Positions 57,463 to 64,000 of a stretch of DNA of 64,000 bases are shown piece after piece. Source of the DNA: Lachnospira multipara LB2003 (GTDB lineage: Bacteria; Bacillota; Clostridia; Lachnospirales; Lachnospiraceae); contig NZ_JNKW01000008.1 in NCBI RefSeq assembly GCF_000702205.1, forward strand, positions 51,059 to 115,058. Direction: 5' to 3'. The notes below the pieces were generated by a model. The model worked only from the letters and a program-made list of their open reading frames with translations, searched no databases and was not told where the DNA came from. Within the stretch, counting starts at the first letter, position 1. Every line of letters begins with the position of its first letter. A program made the position numbers and the translations under genes.

Positions 57463-58731
57463 TTATTCATTGAATACCTTGTATAGATCCTTGTAGCCCT
57501 TAGTATTCATTGTTAAATGTCTTGGAAGACCATCTACCATCATAGGTGTATAATCACCCTGAATCAATGGTTTTAGATAACTTACAAATTCATCTGTAAC
57601 GTAGTCTCCATCCTTGTTGATCCACTCACGTGGTACAACCTTTTCGCCGTTGGCGATTCTATGAACATCATAAACACCAGTTGTGGACTGGTATGGATCG
57701 TCTGATAATCTATCAATAACTACCATCATTCCTGATAAACCTTCATCTGCAGCCTTAATTGCTGCACCACCAACCATGAAAGCTTCGTTGATGTCGATTC
57801 GGCTTGCAAGATGTGAAGCTGAACGCTGTAATGTAGAAAATTCTACAGAACGTGTCTTGCAGCCTAATTTTTCATGAATATAATTTGCAAGATAAGCAGC
57901 TGTTCCTGTCATTTGGATATGGCCAAATGCATCTTTAGTTGAAGAGCCTGCTGAGAACTCACAAATATATTTTCCTTCTTTATTCTTGATACCTTCTGAT
58001 ACTGCCGCTACTACGATGTCCTTTTTCTTCAAAAGTGTTTCTACCTTCTTAGAAAACTTTTCAATATCAAATGGAATCTCTGGTAAGTAAATCAAGTCTG
58101 GGCCGTCGCAATCTTCAGCCTTTGAAAGTGCTGTTGCACCTGTAAGCCAACCTGCGTTTCGTCCCATAACTTCAATAACTGTTACATTTTTCTTCTTATA
58201 AGAGAAACCAAGACAGTCGCGAATTACTTCCTTTGTAGATGTGCCAATGTACTTAGCAGCACTGCCGTAACCTGGAGTGTGATCTGTAAGTGCAAGATCA
58301 TTATCAATTGTCTTTGGACAACCAATGAATCTTTGCTTAGCTCCTGTAAGGATTGCGTAATCAGATAGCTTCTGAATTGTATCCATTGAGTCGTTACCGC
58401 CGATATAGATTAAAACTTCAATGTCCATTTTATCTAGTAAATGAAAAATTTTTTCATAAACTTCTTTATCTTCGTGAATGGCTGGTAACTTATAACGACA
58501 AGTTCCAAGGAATGCTGATGGTGTTCTCTTTAATAATTCTAAGTCTAGTTCGTTCTTTACGTATTTAGACAAATCAACGTACTGCTCATCAAGGAAACCT
58601 TGAATACCATAGCGCATGCCATATACTTTGTTGAAGCCTCTATCCATGGCAGTCTTAAAAACACCTGCAAGACTAGAATTAATTACGGCTGTTGGGCCAC
58701 CTGATTGGCCAACTAATACATTACCCTTCAT
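57463..58731 (-). CDS. 6-phosphofructokinase, probably pyrophosphate-dependent
   Basis: The 422-residue protein is a PFK with VGQSGGPTAVINSS, TIDNDL, MGRNAGWLTG and YIGGNDSMDT. The GGNDS in place of ATP-type GGDGS marks the PPi-dependent (PFK_XF0274-like) group. It converts fructose-6-phosphate and PPi to fructose-1,6-bisphosphate reversibly. The ATG at 58731 is preceded by GGGGGAGG. It is monocistronic. ATP use cannot be excluded from sequence alone. Confidence 0.9.
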   Translation of the reverse strand: MKGNVLVGQSGGPTAVINSSLAGVFKTAMDRGFNKVYGMRYGIQGFLDEQYVDLSKYVKNELDLELLKRTPSAFLGTCRYKLPAIHEDKEVYEKIFHLLDKMDIEVLIYIGGNDSMDTIQKLSDYAILTGAKQRFIGCPKTIDNDLALTDHTPGYGSAAKYIGTSTKEVIRDCLGFSYKKKNVTVIEVMGRNAGWLTGATALSKAEDCDGPDLIYLPEIPFDIEKFSKKVETLLKKKDIVVAAVSEGIKNKEGKYICEFSAGSSTKDAFGHIQMTGTAAYLANYIHEKLGCKTRSVEFSTLQRSASHLASRIDINEAFMVGGAAIKAADEGLSGMMVVIDRLSDDPYQSTTGVYDVHRIANGEKVVPREWINKDGDYVTDEFVSYLKPLIQGDYTPMMVDGLPRHLTMNTKGYKDLYKVFNE

Positions 58732-58848
58732 AAATGTACCTCCCCCTATTCTTAAATTTTACAAAAATCTCTTTAATTAAGTATAACATAAATAAAAAGT
58801 TTTGAATAGAGTTTGTGTAAATTTTTTAGAGTTAGTATAGTAATTTAT

Positions 58849-59991
58849 TTACATTTCCGACTCAATATGTTTCATTTCATCTAGGAAATCTCTATATTCT
58901 TCGCCATTTACTGGAAGTTCAATTTTCTTTCCCTTATATGCAGAAAGATAGGCGCCACAAGTTAATTCTAAGGTCTTAATTCCATCAGAACCATTAGTTA
59001 GTGTCTCTACATCCTCTCCATTACAAGCCCTTCCAAAATTCTCCAAAATTTCAACGTATGGGGCATCTCCACCCTCTTCATCAAATAAGAATTCTGTATA
59101 TTCTTCAGATATTTCCTGGGTTGACTGACATTTTGCCATCTTAGAGTACTCTTCTTGGTCTCTTGAATATGTGTAAAGACCAATTTTCCCATCTTCTACT
59201 CTTATATGGCCCTTAGTCCCGCTAATTTCCATATATCTTTCCTTATGAACCTCACCTGTAGATATAAAAAATGAACCTGTCATCCCATTTTCATAGCTAA
59301 ACTGAAGCATTGCCTCATCATCTACTATAAAATCATTATATTTTCCTAAGGAAACAGTAGCCATCATCTCTTTTGGCATACCAAAAAGCCATTGCCACAT
59401 ATCAAGAAGATGCTGTCCCTGATTAATAAGGGCTCCGCCACCTTCTCCATGCCAACTACTACGCCACTGACCTGACGAATGATAATATCTCGTTCTATAA
59501 AAACCAGTATCAACTTGTCTTACGCACTTGATTTTTCCAATTTTTCCAGAGTCTATAAATTCCTTTAATTTTCTAAATCTCTCATAGCTTCTTTGATGAA
59601 AAATAAGTTCATAAACAACTCCAGCAAATTTACTCTCTGAGTACATTTGTCTAGCACTTATAACATCAATTCCCGCAGGCTTTTCGCAAAGCACGTTTTT
59701 TCCCTTTCGAATGCCTTTAATTGCAGTATCTGGATGTAACCTGTGAGGAGTTGTAATAATAATGCTGTCAAATTCATCCCCAAACTGCTCATACATCTCA
59801 TCCTCAGATTTAAAAATCTTAACCTTACCACTACTTACAATACCGCCGCAATTCTCATCAAGCCAACTCTCTGACATCTCACTTCTTGTACAGACGCACA
59901 CCAATTCCAAGCTATCAACCTGATTAGAAGTAATCATCTTAGCATATCTTTTACCCATATGACCAAGACCTATAATGCCTACCTTACTCAT
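58849..59991 (-). CDS. Gfo/Idh/MocA family oxidoreductase
   Basis: The 380-residue protein has the Rossmann NAD(P) site VGIIGLGHMGKRYAK (residues 3-17), the catalytic KNVLCEKPAG motif and the C-terminal domain with HGEGGGALINQGQHLLDMWQW. Substrate is probably a sugar or inositol derivative but cannot be told. The ATG at 59991 lies after GGGAGG; the upstream nine codons have none. It follows thrH by a terminator, so it has its own transcript. Confidence 0.9.
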   Translation of the reverse strand: MSKVGIIGLGHMGKRYAKMITSNQVDSLELVCVCTRSEMSESWLDENCGGIVSSGKVKIFKSEDEMYEQFGDEFDSIIITTPHRLHPDTAIKGIRKGKNVLCEKPAGIDVISARQMYSESKFAGVVYELIFHQRSYERFRKLKEFIDSGKIGKIKCVRQVDTGFYRTRYYHSSGQWRSSWHGEGGGALINQGQHLLDMWQWLFGMPKEMMATVSLGKYNDFIVDDEAMLQFSYENGMTGSFFISTGEVHKERYMEISGTKGHIRVEDGKIGLYTYSRDQEEYSKMAKCQSTQEISEEYTEFLFDEEGGDAPYVEILENFGRACNGEDVETLTNGSDGIKTLELTCGAYLSAYKGKKIELPVNGEEYRDFLDEMKHIESEM

Positions 59992-60014
59992 AAAAGCCTC
60001 CCGAAATAAAAAAT

Positions 60015-60042
60015 CCACGGTACGAGCTGTATGGTACCGTGG
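60015..60042 (-). terminator. Terminator after thrH
   Basis: CCACGGTAC / GGTACCGTGG with a 9-base loop and ATTTTTT tail on the minus strand, between thrH and the oxidoreductase gene. Confidence 0.88.
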
Positions 60043-60083
60043 CTGTATCTTTATTATACTAAAAATTATAAGAAATACAATTA

Positions 60084-60692
60084 TTATAATGCTTTTTTAA
60101 TAGCATTGAATAAATCATCATACTCCTCGAAAGCCTGAAGTTCTGGGTATTCAGCCTTGATTGCATCTGTAGATCTAAAAAGAAAACCAGCCTTAGATGC
60201 CTTAATCATGCCTAAATCGTTGTGGCTATCTCCTGAAGCGATAGTTTCAAAGCCAACAGACTGAAGCGCCTTAACTGTTGAGAGCTTTGACTGTTCGCAA
60301 CGCATCTTAAAGCCTGTGATTTCACCATTTTCTGCCACTTCAAGTGTATTACAGAAAATTGTAGGTAAGCCAAGCTTCTCCATAAGTGGCTTTGCAAATT
60401 GTGTGAATGTATCGCTAATAATAATAACCTGTGTAATTTCTCTAAGGTCATCGAGGAACTTCTTAGCACCTGGAAGTGGATCAATCTTAGCGATTGTTTC
60501 CTGAATTTCCTTAAGGCCAAGGCCATGCTCCTTTAAGATGCCAATTCTATACTTCATTAGCTTATCATAATCTGGTTCGTCTCTTGTTGTTCTCTCTAGT
60601 TCAGGGATATTTGTTTCCTTTGCAAATGCGATCCAAATCTCAGGAACAAGTACACCCTCAAGGTCTAAACAAACAATATTCATGTCACTCAT
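60084..60692 (-). CDS. thrH: HAD phosphatase, bifunctional phosphoserine phosphatase/homoserine phosphotransferase
   Basis: The 202-residue protein closely fits ThrH: MNIVCLDLEGVLVPEIWIAFA at the N-terminus, TRDEPDYDKLM, GLGLKEIQETI and GDSHNDLGMI near residue 150. The HAD motif is DLEGVL rather than DxDxT, as in ThrH. In characterised members it dephosphorylates phosphoserine and can transfer phosphate to homoserine. The ATG follows GGAAGGAAGAGA. It appears monocistronic. Confidence 0.9.
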   Translation of the reverse strand: MSDMNIVCLDLEGVLVPEIWIAFAKETNIPELERTTRDEPDYDKLMKYRIGILKEHGLGLKEIQETIAKIDPLPGAKKFLDDLREITQVIIISDTFTQFAKPLMEKLGLPTIFCNTLEVAENGEITGFKMRCEQSKLSTVKALQSVGFETIASGDSHNDLGMIKASKAGFLFRSTDAIKAEYPELQAFEEYDDLFNAIKKAL

Positions 60693-60851
60693 CTTCTCTT
60701 CCTTCCTACATTCCTAAAGCCGCCATAAAGCTTTTGGTTATGTTTTAAAAAATATTGCGGACAAATGTATTTCTGTCGCGGACATTTAAAATTATATCAT
60801 AGAAAGGGTAGAATAGAAACTGGATTTTAAAAAAGTATTGCAGAAATTTTC

Positions 60852-60971
60852 ATCGTGTGTGCACGATAATTTTCTTTATTTTTATCGTGTAGAGACGATA
60901 ATTTTACTTGATTTTGTCGTGTAGAGACGATAATTTTACTTGATTTTGTCGTGTAGAGACGATAAAATAAT
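60852..60971. repeat. Four 32-bp phased repeats, each with a palindrome, upstream of the AAA+ ATPase
   Basis: Palindromes start at 60852, 60884, 60916 and 60948, exactly 32 bp apart. The first is ATCGTG-TGTG-CACGAT; the others read (A/G)TCGTGTAGAGACGAT, followed by AATTTTACTTGATTTT spacers that are themselves nearly identical. In the last unit TTGATT (60940-60945) and TAAAAT (60963-60968) flank the palindrome with 17 bp, so it can be the ATPase promoter with an operator in its spacer. The units are contiguous, with no unique spacers. The rest of the 300-bp gap upstream holds two GCGGACA copies and nothing else recognised. Confidence 0.85.
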
Positions 60972-60990
60972 ATATAAGAGGTGATGTTAT

Positions 60991-62256
60991 ATGAATAAAA
61001 ATATACTTAAACAAGTGATTCTAGAGCAACTAGAAGTCATTGAAGAAAGCACTATTATAGACAGAAACTACCGTTTCGAAAAAAATATGAATTATATTTT
61101 GGTGGGACTTCGTCGTGCTGGAAAGTCTACCTTACTTTATAAGATTGCAAAGGATCTTGTTAAATCAGGTGTTGACTGGTCTCAGATTATTTATGTCAAT
61201 TTCGAGGATGATAGATTGTTCGGTTTTCAAAAGGAAGATTTTAACGACATTGTGGAAGTAGCCTATGAACTGGCCGAAGGCAAGGAAATCTACTACTTCT
61301 TTGACGAGATACAAATTGTTGATGGCTGGGAACATTTTGCAAGACGAATGGCCGACCAGAAAAAGCATGTCTACATTACTGGCAGCAACGCCAAGATGCT
61401 AAGTTCTGAGATGGAAAAAGTCCTTGGAGGCCGCTATTTATCTAAGATGATTATGCCTTTTTCCCTAGCTGAGGTCCTTGACTATTTAGAAATCGACCAC
61501 TCTAACAAGGCACTTTTAACTAGTTCTAAACTTGCCAAGATTAAGAATGCGACTAGTAACTATATCAATTTCGGAGGCTTTGCAGAAGCACAACATTTGC
61601 TAGATAAAAGAGAATATATCAAGAGCGTTTACGAAAAGGTGCTTCTTGGGGACATTTCCGAACGTGAAAATATCAAGAATCAAACTGCCCTCCGCCTTAT
61701 GGTTAAGAAAATTGCAGAAACTGTCATGCACGAAATCAGCTTTAACAAGCTTGCCGGCAACATTAAGGCAACTGGCGTAAAGACCTCGACAGATTCCATG
61801 ATTGAGTACACAAGTTACGCAGAGAGCGCATTTTTACTGTTTAGAACAAGAAATTATGTGAATAAGTTTTCAGAGAAGGAGAGCACTCCAAGATTTTACT
61901 TCTATGATAATGGCCTGCTCAATCTCTTCCTGGTAGACAAGGCTTCCGCCCTTCTTGAAAATGTGGTCGCTTGCCATTTAAAGCGCCTCTACGGGGAGGA
62001 TGTCTATTACTTTAAATCAAGTAAAACTGGCATTGACGTGGATTTTTACCTTCCTCAAAAACAGTGCGGGGTGCAGGTTTGCTATAACCTAGAATCTGCT
62101 TACGAACGAGAAACTAAGAACCTTTTTGATTTTATGGATAAATCTGAAAATGTATCGCGACTTATAATTGTGACTCACGATGAAGAGGGCACTATAACCG
62201 AGGGGAATAAGACGATAGAGGTTATTCCAGTTTATAAGTTTTTGCTTATGAATTAA
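60991..62256 (+). CDS. AAA+ ATPase of the AAA_14/DUF4143 type
   Basis: The 421-residue protein has an N-terminal AAA_14 domain (Walker A VGLRRAGKSTLLYK, Walker B IYYFFDEIQ, then VDGWEHF and YITGSNAKM) and a C-terminal DUF4143 nuclease-like region (DVYYFKSSKTGIDVDFYLP, GVQVCYNL). The last motif keeps the D of a PD-(D/E)xK core, but the usual E-x-K is altered (VQVCY). Proteins of this family are common in gut Firmicutes and archaea, often stand-alone, and of unknown function. It is flanked by the same 32-bp palindromic repeats on both sides. The ATG follows AGAGGTGATGTTAT. Base composition is slightly GC-richer and its codons differ little from neighbours. Confidence 0.88.
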   Translation: MNKNILKQVILEQLEVIEESTIIDRNYRFEKNMNYILVGLRRAGKSTLLYKIAKDLVKSGVDWSQIIYVNFEDDRLFGFQKEDFNDIVEVAYELAEGKEIYYFFDEIQIVDGWEHFARRMADQKKHVYITGSNAKMLSSEMEKVLGGRYLSKMIMPFSLAEVLDYLEIDHSNKALLTSSKLAKIKNATSNYINFGGFAEAQHLLDKREYIKSVYEKVLLGDISERENIKNQTALRLMVKKIAETVMHEISFNKLAGNIKATGVKTSTDSMIEYTSYAESAFLLFRTRNYVNKFSEKESTPRFYFYDNGLLNLFLVDKASALLENVVACHLKRLYGEDVYYFKSSKTGIDVDFYLPQKQCGVQVCYNLESAYERETKNLFDFMDKSENVSRLIIVTHDEEGTITEGNKTIEVIPVYKFLLMN

Positions 62257-62269
62257 GCTTAAACCTTCC

Positions 62270-62314
62270 AAAATGTTGATGTATGGACATTTTAGCTTTC
62301 TAAAATGTTGATGT
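62270..62314. repeat. Direct repeat AAAATGTTGATGT with 32-bp period
   Basis: AAAATGTTGATGT occurs at 62270-62282 and 62302-62314, 32 bp apart. It begins 14 bp after the ATPase stop. The period equals that of the palindrome arrays, although the unit sequence differs. Confidence 0.7.
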
Positions 62315-62359
62315 TATCGCATAAAAGATATGAAAAAGCACATCATTTCCATAAAAAAT

Positions 62360-62407
62360 GTCGTGTAGACACGATAATTTCTCTTGATTTTATCATGTAG
62401 ACACGAC
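62360..62407. repeat. Two further 32-bp phased palindromes downstream of the ATPase
   Basis: GTCGTGTAGACACGAT (62360-62375) and ATCATGTAGACACGAC (62392-62407) start exactly 32 bp apart. They are the same unit as upstream, with the more symmetric core TCGTGT-AG-ACACGA. Spacer AATTTCTCTTGATTTT again resembles the upstream spacer, so the copies share an origin. Confidence 0.85.
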
Positions 62408-62414
62408 ATTTTTA

Positions 62415-62444
62415 GTCAAGACTCGCTCGTAAGTCTAGCGCCGG
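62415..62444. repeat. Inverted second copy of the 55.6-kb dispersed repeat
   Basis: GTCAAGACTCGCTCG (62415-62429) and GCGCCGG (62438-62444) are the reverse complement of 55559-55590, with small changes between. This shows a dispersed element in intergenic sites. Confidence 0.8.
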
Positions 62445-62470
62445 AAAAGTATGTATTGTTTATTTAGTTT

Positions 62471-63031
62471 CTAAAGTAATTCCTTACCTGAACCCCAGGC
62501 ATCTCCCACCTTTTCTCCTAACACGTGATATGCATTGTTAAATGGATCAAATGCGATTGGTGCTACCTTTGCGATATCGACCTTGCCCTCTGTAAGTGCT
62601 GCTTCGTCAACGCTTACATTTACAATTTCACCCTTGAGGATGCAACTGTCGTGGTCGAAGCTCTTGAGCTTGCATTCAAGGCACACTGCAAGTTCATTGA
62701 TAATTGGAGCATTTACTAATTCACTCTTTGTAGCTGTAAAGCCTGCTTTTGAAAATTTATCTTCAGTCTTATTTCCTGAAGAAATACCTACGTAATCACA
62801 GCCGGCAACGTGAGCTGCATCAGCCATGCTGATTGTGAAAGCGCCTGTCTTTTCAAAGTTCTTGCAAGTCTTATGTCCTACTGAAAGGCAAAGTGTAATC
62901 TCATTAGATTCACTGATTCCGCCCCACGCAGCATTCATTGCGTTTGGGACTCCATTTTCATCATAAGTTGCAATAATCCACACAGGCTGTGGAAGTGTAA
63001 GTGGCTTTGCGCCAAAATTCTTTCTTGCCAT
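62471..63031 (-). CDS. Flavin reductase family protein
   Basis: The 186-residue protein is a split-barrel flavin reductase-like (FMN-binding) protein: LTLPQPVWIIATYDENGVPNA, NAAWGGISES, VGHKTCKNFEKTGAFTIS, DYVGISSGNKTEDK and ELAVCLECKLKS. It likely binds FMN and reduces a flavin or a small-molecule acceptor. The ATG follows GGAGGCTTTT. No partner oxygenase lies adjacent. Length is typical. Confidence 0.9.
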   Translation of the reverse strand: MARKNFGAKPLTLPQPVWIIATYDENGVPNAMNAAWGGISESNEITLCLSVGHKTCKNFEKTGAFTISMADAAHVAGCDYVGISSGNKTEDKFSKAGFTATKSELVNAPIINELAVCLECKLKSFDHDSCILKGEIVNVSVDEAALTEGKVDIAKVAPIAFDPFNNAYHVLGEKVGDAWGSGKELL

Positions 63032-63163
63032 AAAAGCCTCCCTAATTGATTGAATGAATTTTAATTGGACTAAATCTATTATATAACATATTTCAAAAAA
63101 TTATTATAAAGAAAGAATAAAATTATAAAAGAAAAGGCTTGCTTTTTATAATTGTAAAGCAAT

Positions 63164-63187
63164 GGAGCTAAGCACACGCTTAGCTCC
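63164..63187 (-). terminator. Possible terminator after the Rpn-like remnant
   Basis: GGAGCTAAGC-ACAC-GCTTAGCTCC is a perfect 10-bp stem; only a weak T-rich tail follows on the minus strand. Confidence 0.55.
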
Positions 63188-63210
63188 ACCCTGTTTCAAT
63201 ATCAATTCTA

Positions 63211-63543
63211 CTATTCACTTATATTTCTAGCTATTTTTTCATTAAGAATCTTTTCAAATTCTTCCTTTGAAATTGATAGATTATTAGCGGCCTGCTCTTC
63301 TGTTATTATTCCAGTCTGAACAAGTTTTACTAATGTCATTAGCTGCCCTTCTTCGATTCCTTCTTTTAAACCGATTTCATGACCTTCTTCGATTCCTTCT
63401 TTTATTCCTTCTACCTTCCCAGCTTCATGGCCTAAATCATATTCACTCTCTTTTATTGCATCGATTATCTCTTCATCGGTACACTCAAACATACTTATCA
63501 ACTCCTTTTTATTTATTGAAAAGCGATTTGCGTTACGGTTCAA
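63211..63543 (-). pseudogene. C-terminal remnant resembling Rpn-family nuclease/transposase
   Basis: The 110-residue ORF has the repeated EGIKEGIEEG / EGIEEG pattern and a helical end (ITEEQAANNLSISKEEFEKIL) typical of the C-terminus of Rpn (PD-(D/E)xK) recombination-promoting nucleases, which are about 250-300 residues. The nuclease domain is absent. Upstream of it, codons 63544-63620 show only a 26-residue fragment (RVHARRLLNPELVEMVY) ending in a stop. It may be a decayed gene or a small free-standing protein. A start by ATG at 63543 has no strong ribosome binding site. Confidence 0.55.
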
Positions 63544-63616
63544 GATAGACCATTTCTACTAATTCAGGATTCAACAATCTCCTTGCATGTACTCGTTCAA
63601 CTGCAAACCGTTTTCA

Positions 63617-64000
63617 CTATAATTTCTTCATCATCCAGTCCGCATCCGCATATTTACCATCCGCATATTTCATGTTATTCGGAAAATGTCCACACTTCTC
63701 AAACCCCAGTTCTTTATAAAGAGAAATTGCTTTATAATTATCTGAAATAACTTCAAGTTCAGCCTGTTCATATCCGACATTCTTTGCAACCTTTAACACT
63801 GTTTGCAACATGATTTTTCCTATGCCACATCCACAATATTCTTGATACAATGCTATTGCCACATCACACCTGTGTGCATACCGCTTATATGGTGCAATAG
63901 TCATCAGTGAACAATTGCCTATATGATTACCATCTATCGTAGCAATCAGCATCAATTCTTTAGTTGCATCTATTTTATCTTTAATAAAATTTTGTTCCTG
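63617..64000 (-). CDS. GNAT family N-acetyltransferase, 5' end cut by window edge
   Basis: The frame is open to the right edge (reading QEQNFIKDKIDATKELMLIATI), so the true start lies outside. The visible 128 residues include the GNAT acetyl-CoA motif QEYCGCGIGKIMLQTVLK (Q/R-x-x-G-x-G/A) and motif B LEVISDNYKAISLYKELGFEKCG. The C-terminus DADWMMKKL is complete. Substrate is unknown; ribosomal-protein or small-amine acetylation are possibilities for such proteins. Confidence 0.88.
   Translation of the reverse strand, partial: QEQNFIKDKIDATKELMLIATIDGNHIGNCSLMTIAPYKRYAHRCDVAIALYQEYCGCGIGKIMLQTVLKVAKNVGYEQAELEVISDNYKAISLYKELGFEKCGHFPNNMKYADGKYADADWMMKKL

Noticed and set aside
60852..60971. CRISPR-like array
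   Set aside because: Units are contiguous copies of one 32-bp sequence with no unique spacers, and no cas genes are near.
63544..63620. 26-residue fragment RVHARRLLNPELVEMVY ahead of the Rpn-like remnant
   Set aside because: Too short, with stops on both sides; possibly a relic but not supportable as a gene.

Overview
The window looks like chromosome from a low-GC Gram-positive anaerobe of the Clostridia, most likely Lachnospiraceae. The reasons are the strongly AT-rich codon use, AGGAGG-type ribosome binding sites, short U-tailed terminators, a PPi-type phosphofructokinase, an Amt-PII fusion, DUF1846/DUF2225/DUF5662 proteins and many two-component and c-di-GMP proteins. I saw no rRNA, tRNA, prophage, insertion sequence or CRISPR array. 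Species cannot be fixed from the sequence alone.

Layout. 1-4.1 kb: fructose PTS operon (DeoR regulator cut by the left edge, fruK, fruA, an HPr). 4.1-6.1 kb: two response-regulator proteins without DNA-binding output. 6.2-14.1 kb: nitrogen assimilation (amt-PII fusion, gltB, gltD) behind a leader with a possible attenuator. 14.4-17.6 kb: enolase, DegV, DUF2225. 17.7-19.3 kb: a TetR regulator with a long, possibly structured leader, an intergenic region with hairpins, and an orphan MazF-like protein. 19.3-22.4 kb: ptsH-ptsI-lacI operon with a near-perfect catabolite (cre) site just after its promoter. 22.5-27.6 kb: hybrid histidine kinase, a degenerate kinase and a single-domain receiver. 27.7-33.3 kb: a five-gene operon (REC-GGDEF, LRR_5, VWA-like, MoxR-type AAA+, DUF5662) that I regard as a candidate uncharacterised system. 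33.4-36.9 kb: two tandem membrane diguanylate cyclases. 37.1-39.3 kb: DUF2798 and DUF1846 proteins. 39.4-41.7 kb: TPP riboswitch with thiC and thiT. 42-47.3 kb: a secreted CAP protein and sbcDC. 47.3-51.8 kb: an adenosine-deaminase-like protein with a C-terminal SLOG-like domain, YbaK and PepT. 52-53.6 kb: a secreted papain-like protease overlapping a lipoprotein that may be its inhibitor. 53.7-60.7 kb: GH13, GH1, PPi-PFK, an oxidoreductase and ThrH. 60.8-62.5 kb: an AAA+ (DUF4143-type) ATPase flanked on both sides by palindromic repeats with an exact 32-bp period. 62.5-64 kb: flavin reductase, an Rpn-like remnant and a GNAT acetyltransferase cut by the right edge.

How the genes work together. 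Fructose enters through FruA and is fed to glycolysis by FruK; PtsI/HPr, enolase and PPi-PFK are also here. The two HPr proteins differ: one has both His15 and Ser46, the other has His15 but Lys46, so only the first could be modified by HPr kinase. The cre site on ptsHI and the co-transcribed LacI-type regulator fit carbon catabolite control. Amt-PII with GltBD forms an ammonium uptake and glutamate synthesis unit. The signalling proteins between 22 and 37 kb lack any recognisable DNA-binding output and instead carry Hpt, REC and GGDEF domains, pointing to phosphorelay and c-di-GMP signalling.

The best leads for new biology are the 32-bp phased palindrome arrays around the ATPase at 61 kb, the deaminase-SLOG fusion at 48 kb, the MoxR/VWA/LRR/GGDEF operon at 28-33 kb, the pseudokinase with both phospho-histidines replaced, and the protease/lipoprotein pair at 52-53 kb.
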